Assembly (NCBI GenBank): GCA_018398815.1 | Contig: CM031609.1 | Coordinates: forward strand, 37,669,282-37,733,281 | Direction of reading: 5' to 3' | DNA from: Conus ventricosus | Lineage: Eukaryota; Mollusca; Gastropoda; Neogastropoda; Conidae | Length of the DNA: 64,000 bases | Shown: piece after piece, positions 22,761 to 34,971 of the stretch | How positions within the stretch are numbered: position 1 is the stretch's first letter | Layout of the letters: each line of letters begins with the position of its first letter | Translations under genes and position numbers: made by a program | The notes under the pieces: generated by a model | Databases searched by the model: none | What the model was told of the DNA's origin: nothing | Seen by the model: the letters and a program-made list of their open reading frames with translations, nothing else

Positions 22761-22884
22761 TTTCCTCTTTGTCCTAAAGTAGCTGGCTGACTGCAGTAGG
22801 TGAGCCAGACTTTGCTTATGACGTCAACGTAAATCGAAAAATTAGTGTACCGCCGAACAGAAGACGGTTTACAAGACAAAACAC

Positions 22885-22918
22885 GACGCGTTTCGACCTC
22901 TTTGGTCTCCTTCAGGCA
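22885..22918 (-). ncRNA. Hammerhead-ribozyme-like core, probably inactive
   Basis: The minus strand reads CTGAAGGA, then a 4-bp stem GACC/GGTC with loop AAAGA, then GAAAC. This matches the CUGANGA - stem II - GAAA core except that A9 is G. A short ACG/CGT stem III can be drawn after it, but the base at the cleavage position is G, which should not cleave. Degenerate hammerheads of this style occur in Penelope-like retroelements. Confidence 0.3.
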
Positions 22919-23189
22919 AGACAAACGACATTAAAGCTTATGACTTAAGACAGTCATTTTCAATTTGCCTCTGGGCCGAGGATTTCACAAAGTTACCCTG
23001 CTGTTTTTTCATAAACAAAGCGACAAAAGTATGAGTAAAGTGGATGCTACGCTCCCCTCGGCCCATAGATCTGCACGCAAACACACGAACGATGACTCGC
23101 CGTGATTTGGTTTGAACAGGGACGACAGCCTTGAAGGAGACGCCGGAAACGGGAAGACGGCACAGGGAAGACACTGGGAATAAGAGGAG

Positions 23190-23285
23190 AGACGAGAAAC
23201 AGGATGACGGCCCGGGGACGCAGCGGGCACAGGATAACGGCACGGGGACGCAGCGGGCACAGGATAACGGCCCGGAGGAGACGCC
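23190..23285. repeat. 30-bp GC-rich tandem repeat
   Basis: Two and a half copies of 'ggggacgcagcgggcacagg' plus 'ataacggc', inside a GC-rich stretch (23120-23345). A related 'ggagacgccgg' sequence recurs at 24285-24380, on the other side of the retrotransposon fragment at 23735-24270. Confidence 0.75.
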
Positions 23286-23569
23286 AGGAAAGGAAAGGCA
23301 GGAGAGGGAACTGGATGACAGCGTAGAGCAGAGGCGTTGCACAGGGTGACTGCCAGTAGGAGACGGCTCGAGCAAGATTACAGGTCACAGGCTGTACCGG
23401 TAAGATGATACAGAAAGAACCATAAATAGGACGGTAGTTCAAGCGATATAAGTTCAGTTCAGTGGTTATTTTGATGTGTGTTCATCATCGACGATACTAG
23501 ACGATATCAAGACTGATCACCAAGAATGTCGGACCTACTGTTTCTGGACCTTTTCTCCCAACTCTGTCC

Positions 23570-23659
23570 TTCACATGGTAGAATCTAGACATTCCACTAA
23601 GAAAACTTCTGTCCTTCACATGGTAGAATCTAGACATTCCACTAAGAAAACTTCTGAAA
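23570..23659. repeat. 45-bp perfect tandem duplication
   Basis: The 45-bp unit beginning 'gtccttcacatggtagaatc' occurs twice in a row without mismatch, indicating a recent event. Confidence 0.9.
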
Positions 23660-23734
23660 ATACTTTAAAAAAAATTGCAACAGTCTGCCCGACTCGGCAA
23701 GAACGTATGCGATGTACGTTAATACATGTCATAT

Positions 23735-24270
23735 AGAGTATGGTCAATGCTTTCAATATATCCAGTATTCATACCTTTTAATTTGTATCGCCCTGTTAAA
23801 ATTGGGTAATCTAGTAGTATTTGGACAGTATTATTTCCCTCATTTGTACTAACCTCGGGAGATAATTTTGTTTTCCATGTGTTTAACCTAAGCTTATTAA
23901 ATGTTATATATCTTAGGCAGGAAGGCAATTCATGTGACTTCTTATTGACATTTCTGTCACGAATAGAGTTTTCCAACAAATGAAGTATTTCATCTACAGA
24001 TTGTTTCAAAGGACATTTTATAAATAGGGTGAACATTTCCCAAAGCTCCCTGTTGGGTCAGATCATTCCATTCTACTTTAAGCCGCAGTGTGGTGGTGCC
24101 CAGCAACAATCGATGCCAGTACACCGATTTCTTAAACGGTGAATAACGTCTTTAACTTCATAAAGTAAATCTATCCTAGCTTTGCAGTTCCACTGTTGCA
24201 ATGATTGTAGAGCCGATTTCGAATCTACACATAACAGCATATCAAAGACGGCCATTGGTGTGCTAAGAAT
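23735..24270 (-). pseudogene. Non-LTR retrotransposon 3' fragment (RNase H and C-terminal region)
   Basis: The minus strand encodes an RNase H-like stretch 'LLCVDSKSALQSLQQW' (about 24195-24245) and 'WAPPHCG' (about 24085-24105), corresponding to the CVDSKS and PSHCG motifs of the better copy at 38860-39370. A C-terminal 'LSLLKQSVDEILHLL'-type helix region follows in another frame. It is 5' truncated and frameshifted, with no reverse transcriptase left. It probably belongs to the I/Nimb-like group with an RNase H domain. Confidence 0.65.
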
Positions 24271-24684
24271 GTTAGCACAGGGGAGACGCCGGAAGGACAA
24301 CCCAAAGGAGACACCGGACCAGAGGAGACCCCGGGAACAGCTTGACGTCCAGAGGAAGACCCTACCGGGAACATGATGACAGTACAAAAGATATTTTCAC
24401 GAAGCTGCAGGTGAGAAACGTTGATAAATGACAGGACATTGAAACGTTGGATAACGCGTTTGTGTTGCTAACGGTTCTGCAATATAAACATGAACTGTGG
24501 TTTGACACCTGTCATTCATCAAAGATGTTCCAGACCGTTGCAAATACTAGTAGACAGATCTTCGTTTGAAATTGCACAGTGGTGAGGTAGAAGATCGGGA
24601 GAGGGGGTGGGGGGGGGAGAGCATGGATTGAATTTTTGTACCAGATGTACAAAATGTTGAATGGAAAAAAACTTAACGTGCCCA

Positions 24685-24692
24685 TGCGCGCG

Positions 24693-24745
<53 letters not shown>
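24685..24745. repeat. (CG)n(CA)n microsatellite
   Basis: CGCGCG followed by about 25 CA units. Confidence 0.95.
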
Positions 24746-24750
<5 letters not shown>

Positions 24751-24958
24751 TATGTACACATGTACAGTATATACCGAGCATATTCCTAATGTAATGGTCT
24801 GCATAACACCATTTAGAACTTAGAGGTTCAAACTTAACAGATTTGAGCTGTAAGAACTTATGCGAAACAAAGGAAACGACCCCAAATTCTTTGCTAAACT
24901 TGTTCAGCTGAGTTGATGGAAATAAAATGCAAAAATAGATTTTTGTTCATTTTAACAG

Positions 24959-25035
24959 GGACAAGGAACGCCTACATCAACGGCCACAGAAAACGGAGGT
25001 CAGATCACAAACTCGAATGCAGCGGTTACAAGGGA
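24959..25035 (+). other. Exon-like segment A, copy 2
   Basis: Best-preserved copy: acceptor-like 'ttgttcattttaacag' then a frame reading 'GQGTPTSTATENGGQITN' and a GTATTG donor-like end. The Thr/Ser-rich peptide resembles a mucin-like extracellular linker, but there is no domain to name. Confidence 0.5.
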
Positions 25036-25063
25036 GTATTGTTTTGCTGCTTCCTCTTTCCCC

Positions 25064-25064
<1 letters not shown>

Positions 25065-25109
<45 letters not shown>
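25065..25109. repeat. Poly-C tract (about 44 nt)
   Basis: Long C homopolymer 30 bp after segment A copy 2. Confidence 0.95.
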
Positions 25110-25199
25110 ACTTTTTTCACCTGCACTGTTCAGTTCAGCTCCCCTGTTCTGTCATTTTTGTTCACTATTCTGTTGTAAACCTTACTGTCGTCATATATA

Positions 25200-26905
25200 G
25201 AATCTAGTGTCGTGTTAAGTTTCAGTGTCTTGCTTTAAGGCCTTCATTAGGTTTATTGTCTTGATTTAAAGGATTTTTCTTTCGTACTATTTAGTCTTCG
25301 ATACAAAAGTTATCTTCACAGAATTTGGTATTTTCGTTTCCAGGAAATTCGGCGCCACCTTCCGTCGGTGCTTAGCGAGAATTGAATGTCTTCTCTTGTT
25401 AGCCCTCGTTACAAAAGTTTTCACAGAATTTGGTATTTTCGTTTCCAGGAAATTCAGTGCCACCTTTCGTCGGGTGTAGTGTTCTTTGCTATAACTGAAT
25501 GTCTCCTCCTGTCCAAGCGTCTAGTGTCTTCTATTTCCCAGGGTTTAGTGTGGTTGATTCGTACTTTCAGCTTGGCTGTTCCGATTTCCTATGTCGTGTG
25601 TTTTGTGTGGAACAAGGACACAGAACAGGGGTACCAGAGGGAATGCTTCAGGAAAGGAATTGGAGGTTGACTCGGTGATGTAGCTGGTCTGATGACCGTG
25701 GATCTGGAACATGGACGCATGTTTTCAGATCTTTGGGGCCGAGCTGCAGAGCTTCAGAGGAAACTTTGATCCTGTTCTTGAAACATTTTCTTGTGCGCAC
25801 CTGGTACCTCCTAATCCGAGTGTCTTTGATCTCACAGAATGTCCGACATGGTGATTAGTGTCAACAAGTGCCTTTACCTGTGGTTTATTCGCTTGTTTCA
25901 CAGCGATCATTTCCCTCCATTAATGTTTTCTGCCTTCTCACTAAAGGATTAGTTTCTTTCATAGGGTTTAATGTCCTTGTTTCAAAAGATTGTGTCCTTC
26001 AGCCTTCTCACTAAAGGATTAGTGTCTTTCATAGGGTTTAATGTCCTTGTTTCAAAAGATTTAGTGTCCTTCATAGAGTTATTTCGTGCAGGATTTTCCA
26101 TGTTCATCGTCTATATGTTTTGGTGCCCATTTCTTTCCTATGTATTCTGTTTTCGTAAGGTTTAGTGTCCTCATTTCATGGGTTTGGTGTCCATAGTTTA
26201 ATGATCTCGTTTCTTACGTTTTTGTGTCCTTTCATGGGGTTTAGTATCCTTTTATTTGCGGTTTAGTGTACTTTCATGGGTGTTATTTCCTATTCTTTCA
26301 TAGCCATTCTTCATAAAGTTTAGTATCTCTTTGATATGATCTAATACGTTTTGTAAGGTTCAGTCTCCTTTCAAAGGGTTTAGTATCCTTGCGGCGTTTA
26401 CACCCCACTCCACCAGATTTAAATGTTCTCTTTAGCAGAATTTTGTGTCCTTTTATATGGTTTAGTATTGTCCCTTTTCACGGGGTCTAATAATGTCCTT
26501 TTCTTTCACAGGGTTCAGTGTCTAATTAGATAGGGAATAGTCCACACCTTTCCTAGTTTTTGTCTATTTTTAGATAGGGAATAGTCCACACCTTTCCTAG
26601 TTTTTGTCTATTTTTCATGTTCTTGACTTCTTTTGATAGGGTTTTGTATCCCTTTTGTAGGGTTTAGTGTCCTTTTTATATATTAAACTTCCATAAGTCT
26701 TGACACTTCATGTGGGTTTTTTTTCGTGGGGCTTGGTACTTTTTTTTCTCTCTCAGGATTTAGTGACTTCTTTCACTAGCTTTATTGACAGTGGTCTTTT
26801 TTTGGTGTGTTGTGCTGCCTTTTTCGATGTTTTGTTTTTCTCACGGCATGAAGTGTCCCATGTTCAGGGTGTAATGACTTGGGTTTTATTTGGGATTCAT
26901 TCGAA
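25200..26905. repeat. Degenerate array of 'tagggtttagtgtcctt' units, block 2 (interrupted by segment B)
   Basis: Same family as block 1, split by segment B copy 2. It contains two young internal duplications: about 70 bp at 25930-26070 ('ccttctcactaaaggattag' twice) and about 47 bp at 26525-26615 ('ataggg aatagtccacacc' region twice). Confidence 0.9.
25572..25866. repeat. Conserved segment B, copy 2
   Basis: Same segment as 20950-21255. The core 'ggatctggaacatggacgca' is identical to copy 1. It is flanked on both sides by degenerate 'tttagtgtcctt' repeats (25200-25560 before, 25910-26900 after). Confidence 0.85.
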
Positions 26906-26956
26906 ATCCGAGGTTTTATTTTCTTGTAAATAAAATCAATTTTTGTTTGGTGGCAG

Positions 26957-27170
26957 ATTCACAGAGGATGACGACTGTCTAGGACCAGGACTACATATCG
27001 GATAAGACAAAGTGCTACGTGACTTAGAGAGACGGGATTATTCTGGAACAATCAACATTCACATTTGGTCCTAATGCAAATAGCAAAGTACGTGTCTGTA
27101 AAAATTCAAACAGTATCAGTTGCAACAATTGTGCAGAAAGAATTAGGATCGTACGAAAAAAGTTAGGGAG
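26957..27170 (+). other. Exon-like segment C, copy 2
   Basis: Follows 'tttgtttggtggcag'. The frame starts 'FTEDDDCLGPGLHIG' then meets a stop. Nucleotide homology with copy 1 continues through 'attattctggaacaatcaac' and 'aaattcaaacagtatcagtt'. Confidence 0.5.
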
Positions 27171-27282
27171 CCAAACCTGGGGCCCCTCCCAGCACAAAGC
27201 TATGAGGAGCGAAACTCGACGCTCCACCCATGTACGCATTCATCCATCGCCATCTCGTGCACACGCACGCACGCACTCATAC

Positions 27283-27305
27283 GCATTCTCTCTCTCTCTC
27301 TCTCT

Positions 27306-27347
<42 letters not shown>

Positions 27348-27375
27348 GCTCTCTCTCTCCACTCGTCTCTTTCTA

Positions 27376-27424
<49 letters not shown>
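27283..27424. repeat. (CT)n microsatellite
   Basis: About 140 bp of CT repeats with a few CGC and TTT interruptions. A 5'-truncated retrotransposon fragment begins about 50 bp after it. Confidence 0.95.
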
Positions 27425-27474
27425 GTCCAGATGATTAACGTGGGAGTGGCACTGACAGTATAATTTATACTCCT

Positions 27475-29060
27475 AATTTGAATGAGAGACTTGCAAGATG
27501 GACAGAACATGAGGATAAGATAATTGGCGAAGCTGGGTTCCGATGAGGATATGGATCATGTACCTTACTTTTACTCGTTTTGCTTTGATTCAATTACGTC
27601 TATAGAAAAATACAAAATCGTACATTGCCTTTGTGGACTTTAGAAAGGCCTGTGACTCCGTAAATCGAAGCATGTTGTGGAGTACCTTACATAAAAATGA
27701 ATAGATGGCTAGTTATGTGACTCTTCGTGGTGTTTCCGATTTTGTTTTAGTATGCGTGCGTGATAGGTGTTTACCGAGACGTTTTTGACTGTCCACAGGG
27801 AGTGAATCAAGGACGTTTAAGTCCTTCGATGTTTTCGTTTTTATATTATCAAAGAATTGGTAGTGGAGTTAAAGGAAAACATGGTGTTCAGTTGATCCCA
27901 GGAGCAGTTGAATTTTTTCTCAAGCTATTCGCAGATGGTGTGATACTGTTGTATAAAACTGCTGTGTGTCTTAAATCAGATTGAAACAAGTGACAGAGCG
28001 TTTATTTCTAAGTGTGAACCTTGAAAAAAGTAATGTAGTGGTGTTTAGAAAGATTGGTCATCTCTCGTTATGAAAAATGGTTTTACTGTGGTATAGAAGT
28101 AATGGTTACAAATATAAAAGGAATGCTGTTCATAATAAAGCTGAGTTCGATTTTTGCCGTATGAGAGACCTGTAGAAAAGGAACAAAGGGGTCATAGAAA
28201 TTTTAAGAGCTTTACGTAAATTTGGTTGCATTTGTTCTAGTGTATTCTAGAAACTTTTGATGCCAAAATCGATCCAGTTATTACATATGATGCTGAAATT
28301 TGGGGCCCTCATAACAAAAATTAATAAGTACATTTGCAATCGAACCTTTTTTTAAATGTTCTGCTGCATACTTCAGATACAGTGATATACGGTGAAACTG
28401 GCAGATACCCGTTATACATTAGTTATGTTATGGCAAGTGTATAAAATACTGGTTAAAACTATCAAGATTACCTGTCTCAAGACTAAACAGGCCTATGAAA
28501 TGTTGCTACAAGAATATGAACATTTGGAGAAAAAATGGGTATATTATATAAATAAAAATGATCTTACGTATGCACGGATTTTGGATTGCATGGATGTGCC
28601 AGGGAATTGCATGTGAATACTGATTTATTAACTTAAAGACAGGATGATAGCCTCTTGTAAACAAAACTGGCGCTGTAGAATGGAAAGTACAGAAAGATAT
28701 TGTTGGGGTGGTGTAGCTTCAAAAACATACTTGAAACGAAGTACATTTCGAAAATAATGAACAGGTGGCACAGTTTGTCTCGCCAGATTGAGCTAAGGAC
28801 TCTTGCGTAAATGCCCATAAAAATGGTTCAATTCTGAGTCATCCACATCGTCGCCTTGCCCATGGTGTGGTTTCTTTAGGGAGAGTGAGATGCAGTTTTT
28901 TTTTCATTGTAAAGAATGCAATACAATCCGTGGGAAAACATTTTTTAGAAGAATGTTGCAAAAATGTGGTTACAGAGAGCTAAAATGGAACTACGACGAC
29001 TCGTTAAAATCTCTTGCAAATTACACTGCGGAGGCGTTGAGCATTTGAAATAAGAAGTCA
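27475..29060 (+). pseudogene. Non-LTR retrotransposon fragment (reverse transcriptase to C-terminal zinc motif)
   Basis: Plus-strand remnants in order: 'NERLARWTEHEDKIIGEAGF' (27478), 'VNQGRLSPSMFSF' (RT block around 27800), 'LKLFADGVILL' (27930; the catalytic YADD equivalent is now FADG, so the second Asp is lost), 'QAYEMLLQEYEH' (28490), and a terminal Cys/His cluster 'PCPWCG ... FFFHCKE' (28856-28920). The stretch from 27475 to 29060 is continuous at the family level but changes frame repeatedly. Upstream endonuclease is missing. Clade not certain. Confidence 0.75.
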
Positions 29061-29443
29061 AATTGAGGTGATTAACAGATAAAACGAACTTTAAACAAGA
29101 CGGTCAGACATTTTAGTTTTTGATTGTTAATGCATGGTGAATTCTTGAAGGTGCATGATTCTGGATGGTCGGTCACATACTACAGGACCGTCACCTCCAT
29201 GCTACTGGCAGGCAGGACACGTGGCCGGAGCCAGTGGCTCCGAGAGCCAAGCTCTACGGGGACCTGACGGACCTTCGGAGGACAGCCAACTTGGTGCGGG
29301 CAACTGGCATCACAATCTAAGTGTTCGAAAAAAAAGCTGGTCGGTATTCCCGCTTCTGGTGCGTGGAATAGTAACATTGTTTTAATTCATGTTTGTTGTG
29401 CATTTACCGTTTACGTTATTTGCTTTTTTGCTTTGACGTTAAA

Positions 29444-29448
<5 letters not shown>
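29061..29448. other. Interval with a short coding-like remnant
   Basis: Between 29230 and 29330 one frame reads 'LYGDLTDLRRTANLVRATGI', which looks protein-coding but is isolated and ends at a stop. No family recognised; possibly the tail of another mobile element. Confidence 0.3.
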
Positions 29449-29450
<2 letters not shown>

Positions 29451-29532
<82 letters not shown>

Positions 29533-29568
29533 CACACACACACACACACAACACACACCACACACACA

Positions 29569-29622
<54 letters not shown>

Positions 29623-29855
29623 ATTCATTCATTTCTCTCTCTCTCTCTCGCACGAGCGCGCAGGTGACGGTACTTTTGCACAACCATACACGCACACACG
29701 CGCGCACACGCACACAGAGACGCGCGCGCGCGCCCATGCGCACACTTGTTAGGATAATGTTATCCTTGCACAAGCGTGCGCGGACACGTGCGCACATACA
29801 CACACAAAACGGACAACGCGCGCTCACACACACGCACACGCACGCAGACACGGTG
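29451..29855. repeat. (CT)n / (CA)n / CG-rich compound microsatellite
   Basis: About 80 bp of CT, then about 90 bp of CA, then a mixed CA/CG stretch to about 29850. Reading frames across it are artefacts. Confidence 0.95.
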
Positions 29856-30785
29856 TAGAAATATTTTGCCAAAGTCTGAGTCTTGTGTACAGTTTCCTTT
29901 TGTGGAGTTTAGGTAAGGAATTTAGCATTATGCCAGCCGAGAGCTAGGTATTAAACAATGCCGTGAAGATTTACAGAACTTTCCCTGTTCTCTGGTATAT
30001 GCATTTGTTACTAGCAAAGGAGACCGAGACCAATGAAAAACGTAAACAACCTAGCTACTGATTCTGCTTCTTACCGCCTGAAGTAAAATTGTCTTCACCT
30101 TTGGCATACACAGGATGTATGTTGTCTTTAAGGGACAGAGGTTATTTCTTTTTTTTTTGACAAATCGTGTACTGTACCCCGCACGTGAATAGTAAATCTG
30201 ATTGGAGGACTTTGAAATCTAAATGTGTCACTCGCTGGACATCATGGGGTTATGTGTTTGTAGACCATAGATAGCTGTTGACTCGAATTTTGCGACCGTG
30301 GACGATTGAAATAGAAACTGCATTGTTTTGAAAGAAGTGATAGTTTTGATTCTGATATGTAGCTTGAGCGTAAAGTAATGGGAAGTTTTCATACTGAAGT
30401 TAAGCCATCACGTTCCACACACATATTCTTCAGTCGTGAAGAATATTTTATCATGAACAGTGTGGGACAACCGAAACCAAAGATCTTCCATAACATCTCG
30501 GGTCGAAAAACGTTGAAGTTTGAGAGTGTACATGCACACATGCGTCCATGTAGAACGATATGTACTTCTGCAGATGAATAAAAGAAGACTTTACACAGTG
30601 CCAGAACTGAGGAAACCATTATTTTTCATCGGGAGTTTGAGCTGTCGGGAGGACCCCCCAATCCCTCCCCCAAAACAACCAGAATCCCTTATTTACTTTA
30701 AACCAAGTTAGCTGAATTGAGGGATCACATAGTTGCACTGAAAGTCAAGTGCTGAGAGAAAATATTGATTTTTACATATTGACGG
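29856..30785. other. No supported feature
   Basis: Ordinary AT-rich sequence with only short frames. It ends at segment A copy 3. Confidence 0.5.
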
Positions 30786-30867
30786 GGACAAGGTACTACA
30801 TCCACGACCATGGAAAATGGAGACCAAGTCACCAGAACTCGGCGATTGGAGCTGTAACAAAAGGAGA
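30786..30867 (+). other. Exon-like segment A, copy 3
   Basis: Aligns with copies 1 and 2 ('GQGTTSTTMENGDQVT' in the matching frame). The acceptor AG is replaced by GG ('tattgacggggaca') and a stop appears in frame, so this copy looks decayed. Confidence 0.5.
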
Positions 30868-31639
30868 GTTGTGTCTTCTGATTCCTTTTCTTTTTTTTAT
30901 TACTCTTACTCCTGCACTATTCAGTGTAATGTTCCTCTTGTCATATTTTGAATTTCAGTCTTTGCTGACCTGAATGGACTTTATGCTTTGTTCCTTTTTT
31001 CTAAAGTTGGTATCATGATATACAAGTACATATTTACAACAAGGCAAAACAATCGGTCCCTTACTTAGGGGTAGTATTCCATCATCAGATCGAGATGTTA
31101 CAATTCTCCATGTATGTACAGAAATCTGCGGGAAAAATGTCATAAGGTGTCAACATTTCCATACGTCGTTATTTTCATCGGTTACTTTCCACAAGATTCT
31201 GATATTTTTTGCACTTATTGCGAAATTCCGTGAATCGCATTTTCATGCAGTGCTTAAATTTTTCGATTTTATAATAGCTCTTTAACTCCTTCAAAAAGTG
31301 TTTGATACTAGTTTTGATCTTATTGATTCTGCATCGATATATTTAACTTGGCAAACAGGTTCATTTGTTCATTATTACTAAACGCCAGTCAATTAAAATT
31401 CTCAGTTTTCTTTTTTTCCTTACTATTCTCCCTAAGTTTGCACAAGAAACTGAACAAAATTACAGCACCATAAATATTGTATTGAATCATTCTTGTCTCG
31501 CGAAATGAACATATCACCAGTAATTATACCCATTTTCTTTAAAATATTGTTTGTAACAAGAGTGTTAGGGCATATTCTAATCTGAAAACTTACGTGTTTT
31601 GTTGCTTTAAGATTTCTAATTTGTGTTTAGGTCTTTTCC

Positions 31640-32900
31640 AAATCTATTGCAGATCCTAGTTTATACTCGCATTGAGCAAACGAGTTAATATCGGAGAGCA
31701 TTGTAGTAGACTTTTGAACTTTTATTTACCTTTGGTATTTGTGGTGCTTTTGTCGTTTGGTTACGTTCTCCATTCTTTCTTGCAATATGTTTATTCTTCA
31801 AACATATTATTGACCGTACACATCCCAGATACCAAAGATAATTATCGTGAATATATCTATTGCAGAATCTTTTGTATTTCAAGAAATACCCTTTTTCGTC
31901 AATGGCATCTCATGCCAAAAGAATTCGTTTGCCGATCCACTTTTTAAAGCAAAATATCCCGTAGCCTATTTTATATTTATTATAGAAAAGTGGCTCTGCC
32001 AGGTCCTCTTGTGAATTTTGTGATTCTACTTATTTCATCTTCATTTATCTTTGAAAGGACTCGCTTTCTGTTTGCAGTGCACGTGGTTCCTGTCTTATGA
32101 GACACATTCAACAAAGATATTGGTCTCCAGTTCAAAAATTCTCTTGCTGTCTCTCCCTTTGGCAGACATGTTATTTATTCTCTTGACATTTCACCCCTCC
32201 AGTAACCTTCATTCATTGGTCTAACAAAGTCGCTCAATTCATTTTTTTTTAAGTTATAAAGTTAGCTGTAATACCGTCAGTCCCAGGGCTCTTACCAATA
32301 TTCATTTTCTTCGATTCTTCTGTAGCTTCTTCCCTTGTTATTAGCCCTTCTGATTCTTACATTCTGATTCAATCGGCCGCGGTAAGTTTTGAACATATTT
32401 GCTGATGTCAGTCTCGCTTACAGCGTTCTCAATGTGTAGGCTTCCATAATGTTGTCCAGCGGCTTCGAATATGTCGTCAGCTTTTGATAAAACTATCCCA
32501 TTGTTTGTTACAAGGTTTGGTATTTGTTTACTCGCGGAATGTCTTTTCTCTATATTACAAAAGTATTTTGTTTTTCTCCCTGTAAAGCCCACCTTGCTCT
32601 GGATCTTGGGATGATACGTTCTATTTTCTTTCTTCGTAGTTTTAAAAATTCGTTCTGGTGTTCGATTTCACTACCGGTATTCACGTTCATGTCCTTGTCC
32701 AACTCCTGTACATATTTTTCAAATTGTTCTTCCGCACTTGTTTCTTCCTTTTTCTTTCGTATACTGAAAGTTACGGTTTGTACCCTAATACTTTGTACTT
32801 TATGAGGTCTCGGTGTCTTCTTCGAGAGGTTTTTTGTGTCGTTCTTTTGAGGTTTTATTCTTAACAGAAATTGGCTCATCCTTTCCAAGGATATAGTCTT
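31640..32900 (-). pseudogene. Non-LTR retrotransposon fragment (start of reverse transcriptase), inserted in module 3
   Basis: Minus strand, in order: basic linker ('SIRKKKEETSAEEQFEKYVQ', about 32750), 'RRKKIERIIPRSRARWALQG' (about 32600), 'GIVLSKADDIFEAAGQHYGS' (about 32440-32500), then in another frame the RT signature 'NWRPISLLN' (about 32108-32134) and further damaged RT sequence to about 31640. Endonuclease and RT catalytic core are missing or unreadable. NWRPISLLN occurs in L1/Tx1/L2-type lineages; the exact clade is uncertain. Confidence 0.7.
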
Positions 32901-33052
32901 CCATAGTAAGTGTTGCGCTTCTCCACCCTTACAGATGTAAATGTGTTCTTTTCAGGGTTCAGTGCCTTCTTTTGGAGAATTTAGTCTCTCCTTTGCTGGA
33001 ATTGTCTTTCATAGGGCGGTCTTTTTCTCCCAGGGTCGAGAGTCCTTATTTC

Positions 33053-33355
33053 GTGTCGTCATGGCTGTTCTGGTTTCCTGTGTTGGATGTTCTGCGGAAC
33101 AAGGATGCATAACGGGGGGATACCAGAGGGAATGCTTCGGGAAAGACCTCAAAGGGTGACTCGGTGATGCAGCATGTTTGCCTGCCCGGGATCTGGAACA
33201 TGGACGCATGTTTTCAGATTCTTTGGAGCTGAGCTGCAGAGCTACAGAGGAAGTCTTTGATCCTGTTCCTGATATTTCCTTGTGCGCACCTGGTACCCCC
33301 TGATCCCGGAGTCCTTGTTCCACAAAATGTTTGACAGTGGCACTTAGCGTCAACA
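33053..33355. repeat. Conserved segment B, copy 3
   Basis: Same segment as copies 1 and 2, with 'ggatctggaacatggacgca' again identical. Preceded by a short stretch of the degenerate array (32940-33050), itself directly downstream of a retrotransposon fragment. Confidence 0.85.
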
Positions 33356-34560
33356 TATTAATCCTTTCATATGCTATAATGCTCTTTTACTGTTTTCAGG
33401 GTCATTCCATAGAGTTTAGTATTGCATTCTTTCCTGGTGATCATTTCCTAGGGGTATAGCCTCCTTTTTGGTAGGGTTTATGTCCTTTCATAGATATGTG
33501 TCGTTCTATAGGCTTTAGTATCCTTTCGTAGAATCTAGTGCACTTTGATAGGATGTACCGTTATTCTTTAACAAGGCTTAGTCCTTTCATATGATTTACG
33601 ATCTTTTTTAGGATTTACCGCCCTACTTTCAAAGAGTTAAGTGCCGTGTCATAGGGTTTAATGTCCGTAGATAGGTCCTTTCGTCCTCATTTTATGTGTT
33701 GGTTTCCTTTTGTAAGATTTAATGCCCTCCTTTTGTAGAATTCAGTTTCCCCTGCTGTCGTGGCGTTAGATGTCTGACTGTATTATAGAGCTCAGTGCAC
33801 TCGTAATAGTATTTGTCAGTTTCTTCTGAAGGGTCTACTTTCTAAGTGGTTCAGTGTCCTCATCTTAAGATTTAGTCTCTTCTTTCATGGAGTTTAGTGT
33901 TCTCCTTTGATGCCATTTTTGTGTCCTTCATAGGCCCAGTATCCTCTTCTGCCGGGTTTAAGTGTCCTTTTTGATATGGTTGAGGGTCTTCCTTCATGTG
34001 CATTGGTGTCTTTCAACGGTTTTATCAACTCCTCTTACAGACTGTTGTCTTGTTTCAGCGGGTTTCACTTCTTTCACGGGATACGGAATATTATTTTTCT
34101 ATGATTGGTTTCCGCTTTTGGTAGTGTTTAATGTCTTTTTCAAAGGGTTCAGTTCTTTCTTTTTTTTTCAAAGGTTTTTAAAGTCTTCCTCAGTAGGGAT
34201 TTGTGTCGTCCTTTCATAGTTGTTAGCGTCCCCCTTTCTTATTTTTGTCTTCGCAGTTTGCTGTCTGCCCTTTTAAGGTCTTGTTCTTTTGCACGATTTA
34301 AGTGTCCTTTTTGATGGGGAATAATGTACTTTCATCATCGAGTTCGGCGTTATTGTTTCATACTTCCTTTCATAGGTTCTAGTGTCTAACTTTCATAGGT
34401 TCTAGTCTTTCATAGGTTTTAGTGTCTTTCTTTCATAGGCTCAAGTGTCTTCCTTTCATAGGCTCTAGTGTCTTCCTTTTGTAGGCTCTAGTGTCTTTCT
34501 ATGGATTGGATTTTCTTTTTCTGAAGCATAGAGTTCATTGTCTTCTACACATGCTTTACT
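33356..34560. repeat. Degenerate array of 'tagggtttagtgtcctt' units, block 3
   Basis: Third block, directly after segment B copy 3. A more regular stretch at 34370-34500 has five or six copies of 'ctttcataggttctagtgtc', showing recent local expansion inside an otherwise degenerate array. Confidence 0.9.
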
Positions 34561-34971
34561 GCCATCCCTTCCACGGCGTTTTGTGCCTTTCTTACGGTTT
34601 ATAGTCTTCCACAGGATTGATACCGAGGATCGAGAGTTTCAATTATATGTTTGCATATGTGTCTGTAAGTATATACTGTGTGCGTGTGTATTAACTTTTT
34701 TTGGGGTGGTGGTGGTCTGAGATCTAATTTTCAGTACAGTTGAGATGTAATTTATTTTAAAACTACAATTTCTGATTATATTATTTTACTTAATGTTAAA
34801 TGTTTCTCTAAGTTTCATTTATGATTTTTTTTAAATATCGTTTAGATGTTGTATTTTGGTTTTTTTCAATCATTGTTTTTTAATGTCGGTATAGCATGTT
34901 AAGCTGACGGTAAATGATTTCAGTCGGTCAGTATGTATCTCTCAATATATATATCGCGTTACTCTTGAGCA

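Noticed and set aside
23131..23349. 72-codon charged frame (Glu/Arg/Thr-rich)
   Set aside because: Runs through a 30-bp tandem repeat with no domain and no splice or regulatory context; not supported as a gene.
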